From NCBI RefSeq assembly GCF_036373705.1, contig NW_027102660.1:124001-188000 (forward strand): a stretch of DNA of 64,000 bases, written 5' to 3'. The translations under genes were made by a program, and so were the position numbers. Under the pieces are notes generated by a model, which worked only from the letters and a program-made list of their open reading frames with translations, had not been told where the DNA came from and did not search any database. Below are positions 1-10,188 of the stretch, in pieces (the stretch's first letter is position 1; each line of letters begins with the position of its first letter). The DNA comes from Amia ocellicauda. Taxonomy: Eukaryota > Chordata > Actinopteri > Amiiformes > Amiidae.

Positions 1-137
1 CTGGCCTGTATAGCTTTCATTTCAGAGTCCAGGTTGTTTTCGGCCGTTTGTCTAATGGGCTCTGGCCCGACAACATTTTTTCTCAGTTTCTCAAGCTGCT
101 CCTGAGGGATCAAAAACATTTTCTGAGCATATTCCAT
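1..137 (-). CDS. 247-aa conserved element protein, N-terminal part only (copy A)
   Basis: N-terminal 45 or so residues of the protein that is complete at 34899-35642. The rest lies outside the window. It begins MEYAQKMFLIPQEQLEKL and is followed 2 bp downstream by the 111-aa gene, the same spacing as in the other copies. Family note as for the complete copy; no lesion in the visible part. Confidence 0.75.
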   Translation of the reverse strand, partial: MEYAQKMFLIPQEQLEKLRKNVVGPEPIRQTAENNLDSEMKAIQA

Positions 138-139
138 TA

Positions 140-475
140 TTAACCCACTCTGGAAGCTAGAAGACTGGTTAGGAAAGGCACGGCTATGCTCAACAGCGGT
201 CCTATAAAACCCCCGGTTTGATTAATCTTCTTTCTTTTTCTTTTAATAGAATACTTCTTATTAGCGATGATCTTGATAACCGCTTTTTGTTTTTTGAGTT
301 TAGAATGTTGAGAAGGGGTTAGGGGTATATTACCGCGTAAGATGTTAAAAGCTATTTCACACAGGGTCTCGATCAAATCCGAGGGGGCCCCTGCCAGCAC
401 AGCTTTCCTATGGCGCGGGCTCCTCTCAAATAACATTTGCAAAAGCGGCAGATTTCTTTTAATCCGAACAGACAT
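140..475 (-). CDS. Conserved basic 111-aa element protein (copy A)
   Basis: Small protein with a helical N-terminal half, a strongly basic run (KRKRKK, about residues 77-83) and a hydrophobic C-terminus (about residues 88-108). I recognise it as a type of small protein found in many animal Polinton-like elements, always near the packaging ATPase. Its function is not established; a basic region plus an amphipathic or hydrophobic tail would suit a minor virion protein, but that is inference. It sits between the 247-aa gene and the ATPase on the same strand. The frame is open in all four copies; A differs from the others by Gly-to-Arg near residue 18. Confidence 0.75.
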   Translation of the reverse strand: MSVRIKRNLPLLQMLFERSPRHRKAVLAGAPSDLIETLCEIAFNILRGNIPLTPSQHSKLKKQKAVIKIIANKKYSIKRKRKKINQTGGFIGPLLSIAVPFLTSLLASRVG

Positions 476-481
476 TCTTAT

Positions 482-1153
482 TTATTTCCTTTTCTTTAGC
501 ACATAGACTGCCGGCCAATCGTGCGGGCACAAACCTGTTCTTAGGGGAAAGTCTTCTGGGGTTTGTGCATTTAATTCCGCAATCAAGTACCCGTAGGGTT
601 TTTTGGTGGCATCCTCAAATGCCTCCAAAAAGAACTTGGTCTGGTTAGGGTACATTTGACGAGCCAAGACGGTGACCTGTAGTTTATCTCTGGGGTTTTT
701 AAAAAGAATTATATAATTGGCATATAAATTAATAGTGCGGCTTTTTTTACCTTGAAAAAATAGATTTTGAACTAAATAAATAATACTTAAATTCCTATGA
801 TGAGTGTACTTTGTGAAAGCTTTTTCCACTTCACTGTTGTCACCGGCCTGCTCCATCAGGTCATCAAGGATCACTAGGTTAGTATTACCGGGCGGGAACA
901 AGTCATCGCCACACAACGAGGCGGGGAGACCTTGCACAAATTTCAGATTATTTTTTTTCGAAGCCAAATCATCGTAGAGAGGTTGCCAGCAAGAGAAACA
1001 CCACACTATGTTGTCAAGAGCTTGGGACACGGTTGCGTCCACATCTTCTATGATGTTCTTTATAAGATAGCTCTTCCCCGAATTGGAGGGACCGGCTATA
1101 ATACAGGAGAAAGGGTGTTGAAGTCTGTTTTCAAAACCACCGCTAATATCCAT
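482..1153 (-). CDS. FtsK/HerA-type genome packaging ATPase (A32-like), copy A
   Basis: Encodes 223 aa with a Walker A motif GPSNSGKS at residues 21-28 and a Walker B motif TNLVILDD at about 91-98. This is the arrangement of the A32-like packaging ATPases of Polintons, adintoviruses and related DNA viruses, which drive genome entry into the capsid. The length is normal for the family. Its first codons overlap the last codons of PolB by 11 bp. The frame is complete and both nucleotide-binding motifs are intact. Confidence 0.88.
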   Translation of the reverse strand: MDISGGFENRLQHPFSCIIAGPSNSGKSYLIKNIIEDVDATVSQALDNIVWCFSCWQPLYDDLASKKNNLKFVQGLPASLCGDDLFPPGNTNLVILDDLMEQAGDNSEVEKAFTKYTHHRNLSIIYLVQNLFFQGKKSRTINLYANYIILFKNPRDKLQVTVLARQMYPNQTKFFLEAFEDATKKPYGYLIAELNAQTPEDFPLRTGLCPHDWPAVYVLKKRK

Positions 1154-4100
1154 AAGGCAGAGTGGTATAATCAGTCTTCAACACTCTTTTATTGTACACC
1201 ACCCTGAACCGTTTGTTTAGTGATCTATTTTCCAACGTGTACCCCTTTTTATTGCGATAGATCTGATTTCCGGCTGTAATAATCTCACGAGGAGGCGCGT
1301 CTTTCTCGGTTACAAAACTTTCTACCAGGGTCGTCAGAGACTTGATGTTAATGAGCTTGTTGTTACAATGGTTCAGAGTGAAACCCTTAACTTTCATACA
1401 GGTCTTACCCGCAGCCGTTCTGTATGCGTAAGTCTTAGGACCCCCTGAAACAAACTCCACTATGTGGTCCTGAGGATCTAGTTCGCTCGTTAACTCCCCA
1501 AGGTAGTCCCCGAGGGGAGGGACCCAATCCCCTGGCCTGGTGACAAAGATTACAGAGTCAGTATCATGATAGAGCGTGCGTTCCTGCAACTGATCCATTA
1601 AGTTGTACAGTTCAAGCCGGGCGTAAGCCGTGGTAAAAACCGCTATGAAAACATTAACGTTCCCCTGTTTGGTGGGGAAATCTTTAGGGGCCCTCCACTG
1701 GACCTGTGCCACGTGGTCATTTAAGAATTGAAAGTGTGATACTGCATGTTGTTTGGAAAACATAAATTCTATAAACTGTTCAGGGGTTTTAATCAAGGTT
1801 GTGTTTAGACGGTAATTTCTTTCCCCAAACTTACCCCACAGACTGTTTAAAATCAGTTTGGACATTTGTCTCTTGGCGGGGTTTACAGTTATGTTCCCCA
1901 GCTCTAGACGGATCCCTTCCTTTTCAAAATATTGCTAAACGTATCGCTCTTTGGCCGCGGAGTCAACACACCATGAGGGATAGCCCGATGCCTCCTGTTT
2001 CCCTTTCAGATGGGTCATAATGTAATCAGCAAAAAGAGTATCAGATTTTTCAGAAAAATGCCAAACCTCATACACCTTACCGACTCTGTAACCTTTCTCC
2101 ACCGCCTTGTCAAGCTCAATGCTACACCAGACACCCGTCAGCGCTCTCTCTTCATCACTGTGCAGACAAGAGGTAGTTTGATTTTCAGTTTCCACACACG
2201 TTCTACACAGAGGGAACATCAATTTTCCCGAACACCTGTAAGGCAACACGGGTAAGAACAGCTCGCGAGGAGGGTACATGGTGACTTTGATCAAACCAAA
2301 GTAATGTCCGATTTCGAGAAAGTCACGATAAACAATGGTTGGACGCCCCACCGGGTACATTTTGGTCTTGTTGACATAAGGGTACAGACTGGTGAAATCA
2401 TAGTAATCTACTCTCTCACCCTCCTTTACCTCATAATGTAAACAGAGGGCGTTGGTACGACCCCCAAATAACGCATCCCGGGGCTCAAGACGTTCAGGAA
2501 AGTCCAAGGTTTCCATAAACCGTTGTACCCCCGCATCCTGTTGCTTCAGGGTCGTCCACTCGTGTTCCCAAATCACCAGCACGTTCAAACCATAGGTGTT
2601 TTTTAAAGTTTCAATTCGTTCCTGGAAATCATAGTACATATCACTGCAGAGTTTTTGTGTTACGGGGTTAAAGGTGTTTGGGTCGAAGCACTGAGGACAG
2701 CCATGGTAAATACAACCTGCAAACTCATAAGCGGTACGCCGCCCGGACACGTCGCTAAAACCGTCTAAGTAGTAAGGCCCCATTTTGACTTCCCCTTGAT
2801 TTAAAGCATGTCTGATGAAGATGTTATCCCCGGCACTCAGGTATTCCAGCCACTGTATGGAGACAGTCGAAAAGTTCTTTTGTCTAGCACGATAGTTGTC
2901 AGAAGTGGTGACCGCTATAGTGTTTTTCTGCAAGAAATTGGACCGATACATTTTCATGCAGAGAGACGCTATGGTCACACTTTGCAAAGGGTCGAGACCC
3001 GATGTGTTGATAACCTCGGCGCGGAAACGCACACAGGCTTCTTTAAGGATCACCACATCATTTTTACAATAAGCAGCCATCTCTTCTCGGTCATCAAAAA
3101 CACCTCCCTTAACCGTATTGTACCATTTAAAGAATTCCTCCCTCTCATGAGACATCATAGTATCAACCCCATAATAAGTGGCGGGCAGGTAGGACCCTCG
3201 ATAATTTTGAGTGTCCATAGTATTAAAAAAATGGCAGAACCAACCTTTCTTCTGAGCCTCAAAACCCAGAGCCTTAGGCAAAGCGCTCAATTTCATGGGG
3301 ATGAAATTTAACGAGTCTATGTAACGTTAGTTGAAAGCTTCGTCGGTGAAACACATGATCTTGCTACCCTGAGCTATTATTTTTGGGGTCACCCCATTTT
3401 CCACCAGATACTTCATCAAAATGTAAGAATCATAACCCTTAGCATTGTGGGCAATAAATGTGTAATTGAGGTATTTTGGACCGCGATACCGCGTAAAGAA
3501 ATCCCTGACACAACTCTCACCGCTAGCTGACCACTCACGATCCAACATGTCAATACAGAGTATATAATTAGCAACGTGGACCCCGTTTTCTTGCCGGCAT
3601 TCAAAAGCAAAAAAGACATACCGGTTGTGCGGCGGCTCCTTTTTAACCGGCTGAATAAAGCACTGGTGTTCGGACCCCGGGGTTAAATCAGCATTACAGA
3701 TCCTGCATCTCGGCTCCAGACATTTGTGTGGTTTAACCTCATGAAAACGGTACTGGAGGCAACACTGCGGGCAATATTTAGTTTGATCACAATAACTCTG
3801 TTTTTTAACCCCCTCAGCAGCGGCCCTCTGTACCTTATGCTCGGAAAAACAGAACGCTGAGAGACAAATCCTTAAGCAATCTTTACATCGGATGGTAGGG
3901 GCCAAACCCTTACGACATTGCGGATTGAAACAGACGTTACAGTAACCGTCACAGCGGTGCTTAAGCTTATCATTGAAGGCCTTATAACACCAATGACAAA
4001 CATACGAACAACCCAAAAAAGCCGTCAAACTCTTTATTCCAAAGTAATGACTATCACTTAGGAAGAGAAACAGTGTCTGTGTATGGGTTTCAGGATGTGT

Positions 4101-4481
4101 CTGAAATTTCACAAATACTTCCTTTACCTCACAACGGTACCACACAACAATTTTTAAAGACAACAACTCCTCAAACTTGGTGATGTCTGAAAAGGCAACC
4201 ATCTGTTGAGAGTTTAAGCCGGCCCTCTGATGAAGCATTAAAGCTTCTTGCAGAGCTTGGGGTTCAGGCATGTCGGGGGTGAGTAGTTTTATTAAACTGT
4301 AAGCAAAACAGAGCTTATTGTCCCCACTGGAACTCACCACTAATTGCCTGAGCTTGGTCCTAATTATGTCGTTCTTCAAGCATTTCGACAGTCTTCTAAG
4401 CGCCCCACCCTCAGGGTTACGAACCACATTCATTACCAGAGACAGACTTTCATCAGCTATGATGGCTGCGTTACTTTGCAA
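1143..4481 (-). pseudogene. Protein-primed-type DNA polymerase B with N-terminal OTU-like and Cys-rich regions, broken (copy A)
   Basis: One continuous frame of about 1,112 codons interrupted by two stops: TAA at 3327-3329 (present in all four copies) and TAG at 1935-1937 (only A). Parts in order: an OTU-like segment (Cys in DNKLCFAYSL, His in DSHYFGI, about residues 55-155); a Cys/His-rich zinc-binding-like region (about 155-285); Exo I FFAFEC (about 292-298; the usual catalytic Asp is Ala here); Exo II FIAHNAKGYDSY; Exo III YCKNDVVIL; Pol A DFTSLYPYV; Pol B KLILNSLWGKFGE; Pol C YHDTDSV. Family knowledge: these polymerases copy linear genomes from a protein primer at the TIRs. With two stops and the Exo I change, A cannot give an ordinary full-length enzyme. 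Confidence 0.9.
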
Positions 4482-5240
4482 TAACGCTTCGATTTTAGCC
4501 AGACGTCTAAATTATCTCCACTCAGCATTACAGATAGGTTGCTAAACAAATCATCCCCTCTGAGTTCTAACTGTACAACATCTCGAGGTCTGACCCTTTC
4601 AGCAACCTGTTCAAGCATTTTCTGCAAGGCCTCGTGTATGTTGACAAATATTTCTGCATAATTGTCACAATTTAAAAGTTCTGCAAAATTAAAACGCTGA
4701 ATCATTTCAAAATTGTTATAGGCCGGTCTATCTATAATCACGGGATCACTGGTACTCTTGGACACATCATCATTTTGAACAAAGCCTTCACCCCCTACAT
4801 TCTCACAGAGCATGTCCTCCACAGCCTTATCAGTCTCAGAACCCTCCACATTCCGAACACCCCCACTGCTGACATCTACAAAACCCCCTTTTTGAGGAGG
4901 CTCATTTAAAGCCTGTAAAAGTCCTTCAAAGATATCCAAGACCCTCCTCTATAGTGATGGCTGCTTCTGCCGCCATCCTGTGTTCTAATTGTCTCAAATC
5001 ATTTATAAAAGGGGCAGAATTTGGTTGGGGTAGCTCCTCCAAAGCCTCCACCATTTCAAACAAATCGGGGTGAACTAGGGGGTGAACCTCTATAAGCGCT
5101 ACCGGTGGGAGGTGGTTATTTAGATCATTGACCATCTGTAACAGGTCGGGGTTCACCGGTAAGTCTGTTAATTCACATTCTATCGGTGGTAATTGGGGGT
5201 TATTTAAATCATTTATCATTTGTAATAGTTCCAGGTTCAT
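4457..5240 (-). pseudogene. Leucine-repeat protein (about 265 aa), frameshifted (copy A)
   Basis: Homolog of the intact genes at 22654, 39946 and 58311. A 14-bp deletion near 4938 shifts the frame, so the N-terminal repeats and the C-terminal part lie in different frames. The N-terminal part shows three imperfect repeats around LLQMxNDLNN. The 3' end overlaps the start of PolB by 25 bp. The first in-frame ATG is at 5238-5240; see the B copy for a possible upstream exon. Confidence 0.75.
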
Positions 5241-5423
5241 TGGGACATCAGAGGAGTTCACAACAGGGCCGGGGATGTTCTCTCGGGAAGGTCTTTTTGG
5301 GGCCCTAGCTTGTTCATAATCCTTTAGTTTGTGAGTTCTTTTACCAAGTCAGGACATTTTTTAATTTATTTTTTATTTTTCCAACAACCCACAATAGTAA
5401 GGCGTTTTGTGTCTATTAAAACA

Positions 5424-6005
5424 TTAAATACGGTACAATTCGTTAGTAAGGGTATTAATAAGGGTGTTTTGGCTCTCTATCACCAGGTTTTGCCCCACTA
5501 ACACAAGTCTTTGATTTTGTAACAAAGTATGTAGCAACTCATGGCGACTTTCAGGAAGTAGCTCCGGGGGCTGGTGGCCTGGCTCAGCTTCAAAGGATGG
5601 TCGCTCCGGTAAATCTCGGTCGAAGGAGGCAGGGAGCGAGCGTATACTCATGGACGGAGACCAAGAAGGCCTTTGCGGTGACACCCTGGCCAAGCGCGGG
5701 GTACTGTTCCGCGTTTCTGTAGCCAAGAAACGGGTCTGGGGGGACGATGTTGAAACCAGGCCGTCGTTGGGTGGTGTGACCGCCCTGACTGACGGCGACC
5801 CCTGAGGTTGTTGGATGCCTGTATTTGTTCCGCCCGACAATGCGGCGGGCTGAATCTGGGGTGTTGAATTACCCCCAGAAGGCTGTGGCCTGAGTAGATG
5901 TTGGGGGGTCTCCAAGACCACCGTGGGGGATCCTCTCGGTGATCTCACCGGGGAAGATGTTTGATCCCACTTAGACGGGGTAATTGTCCTCAATAGCTCA
6001 TCCAC
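5424..6005 (-). CDS. Pro/Ser-rich 193-aa protein with C-terminal helical segment (copy A)
   Basis: Not recognised as a named family. The first 130 residues are low-complexity and rich in Ser, Pro, Thr and Arg (for example SPVRSPRGSP), so probably disordered. The last 45 residues (HELLHTLLQNQRLVLVGQNL...) have a heptad-like pattern of Leu/Ile/Val and may form a coiled coil. It lies just upstream of the leucine-repeat gene in the right-arm transcription direction. A pyrimidine-rich tract ending in AG lies just 5' of the ATG (exon would begin at 6025) and the frame stays open through it, so an extra 5' exon is possible. Confidence 0.65.
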   Translation of the reverse strand: MDELLRTITPSKWDQTSSPVRSPRGSPTVVLETPQHLLRPQPSGGNSTPQIQPAALSGGTNTGIQQPQGSPSVRAVTPPNDGLVSTSSPQTRFLATETRNSTPRLARVSPQRPSWSPSMSIRSLPASFDRDLPERPSFEAEPGHQPPELLPESRHELLHTLLQNQRLVLVGQNLVIESQNTLINTLTNELYRI

Positions 6006-6536
6006 AGAATGACTATCCCAAGAGTCTTGGGAAGAATAAAAATATACATTACATTTACATCTTTAAACGGCGACAGAAATCAAACTTAAAACAACATGTC
6101 CAGGACATTCAAAACCTTTAGCTTTTTTAGACCTTTGAAAATAGCCTTAGACATTCACTACAACGCCTTATTATTTACAGACAATATATTTATTAGGACT
6201 TGATAATAAATGTAAAACAGAGAAGCCACTGTAAATAAACTGTTTCTTAAATGTTTCTTTAAAAACTGTAATATTGTTAATAAAACACACACACACACAA
6301 CAACATTTCATTTTTAAACGAACCTTCCAAGTGTAAACGCTTCCTGATCCCGGGACTTCCTGTTTCACAAACGTTTTCACGATCTGTTTAAATATTAAAT
6401 ACAATGAACACCTTCAAGCCTTTTCCTACAACCACTTTAAAACAGAAGTATAATAGCGGGAGATAAGCCAAACAACTTACTAAACCCTTTCGGACGGCTT
6501 TACTTCCTAACCAGACGGTACGGCAATCGGTCATTT
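6006..6536. other. Conserved AT-rich intergenic or intronic stretch (copy A)
   Basis: No supported gene. It holds a short CA repeat (6285-6298) and a GTAAGTTG donor-like site on the - strand at 6473-6480. A 77-codon AT-rich - strand ORF (6171-6404) recurs in B and D, but its composition and the CA repeat inside it make me doubt it. Equivalent stretches are at 24217-24747, 41509-42035 and 59875-60405. Confidence 0.5.
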
Positions 6537-7465
6537 CTAAACACGTTCCCCAGAAACAAGCCTAGACCTGTCCGGACTTCTAAAGATCTTTCCCAGAACC
6601 CCCCGCCCTACAGGAAACGGGCACCCATCGCTTAAATATTAGCCCTCAACGGGCAAACAAAGCCCTTTTAAAAACATTAAAGTTTGAAAGATCTTACTTA
6701 CCTCCACAGAATAATCGTTTCTTAAGTTTTTCGGCTGGTTTAGCTTTTTGCACCGCTGTGAAGGTAAGAGACATGTTTAACCTTTAACCACACCGCTTTA
6801 TAAAAAGCTTTAACCTCTTACAGGCTGCAGATATATACTCACAGCTATCAGATACCGGGGCTGACGGCCTTTCAGATTCTTGAAAGGTTACGGTTCTCGA
6901 AGGTAAAACGAAACAAGCCCTTGATGTGGAAGGCCTTTCGTTGTCTCGAACCACGTTTCTTAATACTGTTAGACAGGATAATTTTTTAAAATTAACAAAA
7001 CTGGACTCAAACATCTTACAGAAACGTTATACAAACAAACAGGGGTTTAGTTCTTACCCGGTCGGCAGACAGCCTGTCTAGGGACAACCACTTCTCTTGG
7101 TCGATCCTCGGAGACATTAATCACAGGCCTTTCGATAGTTTCTGTGTAATTAAAGAGACCGGCATTAATATGTATTAAAACGTTTTCATAACTCTAATGA
7201 GCCGCTTCAAAACCACACACACCCATACATAAGAACCCATGAGCGCAAACACAAAAATCTTACCGTTGTTGTTCCAGATGATCTCCTCAGCGTTGGGAAT
7301 TAACTCCTGTTGACTGGCTGAAAAATAATTTTACAGAACTTAAAACAGATGTTATAGCCTTATTTACAATACATGCACACAACACGCTCTGAGTCAGTGA
7401 AAATAATCTGAAGACTTACCAAAAAACTCGTTTAAATCGAAGTCGCAGATGTTGTTTCCGGACAC
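6537..7465 (-). CDS. Six-exon spliced gene, 143 aa predicted (copy A, start codon changed to GTG)
   Basis: Exons on the - strand: 7420-7465, 7264-7317, 7058-7141, 6843-6965, 6702-6755, 6537-6607. They add to 432 nt, exactly 144 codons with a TAG stop. Each donor is GTAAGT-, GTAAGA- or GTGAGT-like and each acceptor has a pyrimidine tract or A/T-rich tract ending in AG. All five introns are 87-122 bp and all are in phase 1. The product is acidic at the N-terminus (FDLNEFF), has repeated ERP motifs in exons 3 and 4, and a basic Lys/Arg-rich C-terminus in exons 5 and 6. I do not recognise it. In A the start codon reads GTG; B, C and D have ATG. Splice sites and frames were read by eye and need RNA support. 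Confidence 0.62.
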
Positions 7466-8731
7466 TGTTGATCTTTAGTCTTAAATCGAAAGGTCAGTAT
7501 GAGTCTGTCGAGCTGAAGACCAGACCTTCATACTTATACTGATGTCCACATGCCGGATCTTCTTGTAAGGCATTGTTCTGGTCTGGCCTTTGTGCCGCCC
7601 TGTTACCAATTAACATATCAAAACCAACCAATAAAATGACACTGCATCAAATTTCAAATAGAAACCAAGATGGAGACGATCTCTCTCCTCTCTACTCTAA
7701 ACTTTTATTAGAACCTTTTGGTCTCTCAAAAAAACATTTTTAAGCATCAAGACCTATAGTCAACAACCACTAAGAATATTTTAGGCCTTTATAAGCGCTA
7801 AAAAACAACCTGAGCCAAGAAAATAACCATAAAGATCTAAAATAACTAGCGCTTTTACAGTGATTTTTTTTTTTTTTTTTTAATAGCGATGCTTTGTTTG
7901 GTATTAAACAAGTCACAAACTACTCAGAACAGAGTTTATCCCCGCAAAAGAGATATTTGGGTTTACTTTACAAAGCTTATGAATTATATAGGTTAAAAGT
8001 ATTCTGAATGTTTTGATACCACACGCCATACCTACTGTTGTCTGAGCCCACCCCCGCCCCCCATGGTGTGAGTGATTTAGCCTTGAGTGTTGTGATCTAT
8101 TTAGCATTGAGTGATCAGTTGTTTTTATTTTTTAAACGATTCCTTATCATCAGGGATTGAGACTGCTAAAATACCTTAAAAGCATATCCTTCTCTTAAGT
8201 CTAACTCTTATGAGCTTTAAGACCCTAGAATGTATTTAAGTAAAACGACTGAACACATTATGTGAGAGATAAAATATAACCACAGCTTTTTTTTTTTTTT
8301 TTTACAAAAACAATTAACCTATACACACAAACACCCACACACACACCCTCTTTTTTAATTTTATTTTTAATTAAATTTGAGGGGAGAGACAGAGCCAGAT
8401 ACAGTGTGGATAACATAAATACCCTATGCAAAACAGGCATTGATAGGACCTGGGATCATAACAGACAACAGAACTTGTTAATCTTATAAAATGATTGGGC
8501 GAGATAGAGAGAGAGACAGACAGAGACAGTGTGAATATGATAAACGCACTATTCAAAACTGGCATTGTTAAGACCTGGGACCATTACAGACAACAGAACT
8601 TGTTGATCTTATAACGGTTTAGATTTACTAAACCATTACATGTATATTTAAAAAAGACCCCCAACCACTACAGGAAGAGCCGACCCATTCACACTCTACA
8701 GTTGACCAACAAGAACAACAAGAACAACAGG
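7466..8731. other. Right subterminal region without genes (copy A)
   Basis: AT-rich sequence between the spliced gene and the TIR. It probably holds the promoter of the spliced gene (CCAAT-type boxes near 7607 and 7628). It also has poly(T) runs at 7864-7880 and 8287-8302, a CA-rich tract near 8322-8346, and two direct repeats (separate entry). No convincing ORF. Confidence 0.55.
8381..8612. repeat. Two imperfect ~105-bp direct repeats in the right subterminal region (copy A)
   Basis: Units 8381-8489 and 8511-8612 share GAGAGACAGA at the start and ACAGACAACAGAACTTGTT near the end. Copy C has the same pair (43900-44140) with an expanded GA run between the units. B and D lack the region. Confidence 0.7.
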
Positions 8732-8916
8732 TTATGGGCGGCCTTGTTGTTCAGGGTTTTATGGGTGTACACTTTCTGACGGATATGACGTAGGAATAAT
8801 TAAGGATATAACTCTACCTAAAATCACGCCCCCCAATTATGACGTAGGAATATTAATAAGCTTAGGGCATACGTCATAACAAAATAGGCCGCGCCCAAAA
8901 AACCCTACTATCTACT
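8732..8916. repeat. Right terminal inverted repeat, copy A
   Basis: 185 bp, the reverse complement of the left TIR at 10671-10854 with only a few differences. The outer end reads CTACTATCTACT. It contains three TGACGTA motifs. Followed directly by CATAAG (8917-8922). Confidence 0.92.
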
Positions 8917-9148
8917 CATAAGAGTAACAGCAATGTCGCCGATCCTGCTACGGTCGTATTGTAACAGCAACAACATGTATCGATTTTAAAAGTGTCAGTT
9001 CCTGCGCCTCGCAAAGCTACCCTTCTGTGATCGTTTGTTCTCAAGGTCAGGATTTCTTGCCACTCCGAGGAAGAGAAAACGACATCCAGCCTTGGGGCAG
9101 AGAGATGGGGACAGGTAACACGGCACTGGCACGCGTGCACCGCGGGTT

Positions 9149-9220
9149 GTTTCCGCCCGGTTTCAAACCAGGGACCTTTCGCGTGTGAGGCAAACGTGAT
9201 AGCCACTAAACTACAGAAAC
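9149..9220 (-). pseudogene. tRNA-Val(CAC), probably decayed
   Basis: 72 bp matching the tRNA-Val sequence at 10117 but with several changes: B box GGTTTGAAACC instead of GGTTCGAAACC, a changed A-box/D-arm (GTTTAGTGG), and G-U pairs in the acceptor and anticodon stems. The anticodon loop CTCACAC is kept. Probably weakly or not transcribed. Confidence 0.7.
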
Positions 9221-10116
9221 CAACCCGTCCTGGTGTTTCGAATGGCTCCCATCGAAGCCGGCAGGTAAAACGTGCACAGGCGTTTCCCGTGGGCCAGCCT
9301 GTGAGATAAAGGTTTCTATTTTCACTGACCTATTTTGCATTGCTCAAGGGCACATCAGGACACTTTGGAAACTCTTTCAAAGGAAGAACGTCCTGAGCTA
9401 TGACAAGACTTACACTTACCCCAACAAGGTGATGCTCAATGGCTTGTTCAAACAGCTGCTGCTCGTCTTGTGCCACCATCAGACAATCACAGAGCTATTG
9501 TGCCTTCTACACCTTACGGTAGCAACAAATCTAACTACTGCTTTACTTTAACAATAATAATGACGGCGACTACGACGACAACAAGAACAACAAGAACAAC
9601 AACAACATCAACAAGAACAACAACATCATCATCATCATCATCATTATCATTAGATTTTAATTAAAAGTGGCTACACGAGCGTTAACAATTTCAACCTGTC
9701 GACGGACGGACGCTCTGAGTGCACCGATTTCGGGACACTTCGATAACTCTTTCAAAGGCAGGACGCCCTGCGCTCAGACAGTGCCTGCACTTAGCCCAAC
9801 AAGGTGATGCTGAATGGCTTGTTCAAACGGCTGGTGGTCTTCCGTCACCACCAGACTATCAGAGCTATACTGCGCCTTCAACTACATAAGAGTAACAGCA
9901 ATGTCGCCGATCCTGCTACGGTCGTATTGTAACAGCAACAACATGTATCGATTTTAAAAGTGTCAGTTCCAGCGCCTCGCAAAGCTACCCTTCTGCGATC
10001 GTTTGTTCTCAAGGTCAGGATTTCTTGCCACTCCGAGCAAGAGAAAACGACGGCCAGCCTCGGGGCAGAGAGATGGGGACGGGTAACACAGCACTGGCAC
10101 GCATGCACCGCGGGTT

Positions 10117-10188
10117 GTTTCCGCCCGGTTTCGAACCGGGGACCTTTCGCGTGTGAGGCGAACGTGATAGCCACTACACTACGGAAAC
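10117..10188 (-). tRNA. tRNA-Val (anticodon CAC)
   Basis: 72 bp. Acceptor stem GTTTCCG pairs with CGGAAAC. Anticodon stem TTCGC/GCGAA encloses loop CTCACAC. The B box GGTTCGAAACC is intact. Very close to known vertebrate tRNA-Val. There is no T run within about 60 nt downstream, so the Pol III terminator is weak or distant. Confidence 0.9.

Larger units (their letters stand above)
1..8916. mobile_element. Polinton/adintovirus-like element, copy A (right part only)
   Basis: Right-hand part of the element, cut by the window start. It carries the - strand block (247-aa protein, 111-aa protein, ATPase, PolB, leucine-repeat protein, 193-aa protein, six-exon gene) and ends in a complete TIR followed by CATAAG. 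The gene set (integrase, PolB, A32-like ATPase, adenain-like protease, double-jelly-roll type capsid genes in the complete copies) is the known hallmark of Polintons/adintoviruses. In A, PolB has two in-frame stops and the leucine-repeat gene has a 14-bp deletion; the ATPase, the 111-aa and the 193-aa genes are open. Confidence 0.9.

Noticed and set aside
2808-3311. 167-codon + strand ORF antisense to PolB, repeated in B (21006) and C (38297)
   Set aside because: It lies fully inside PolB; its conservation follows from PolB sequence identity, and it has no promoter or recognisable domain.
6171-6404. 77-codon - strand ORF conserved in three copies
   Set aside because: AT-rich, includes the CA repeat as CVCVC, and is shortened by an indel in C.
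9470-9664. Thr/Ser-repeat ORFs in the spacers
   Set aside because: They are translations of the CAA/CAT microsatellite.
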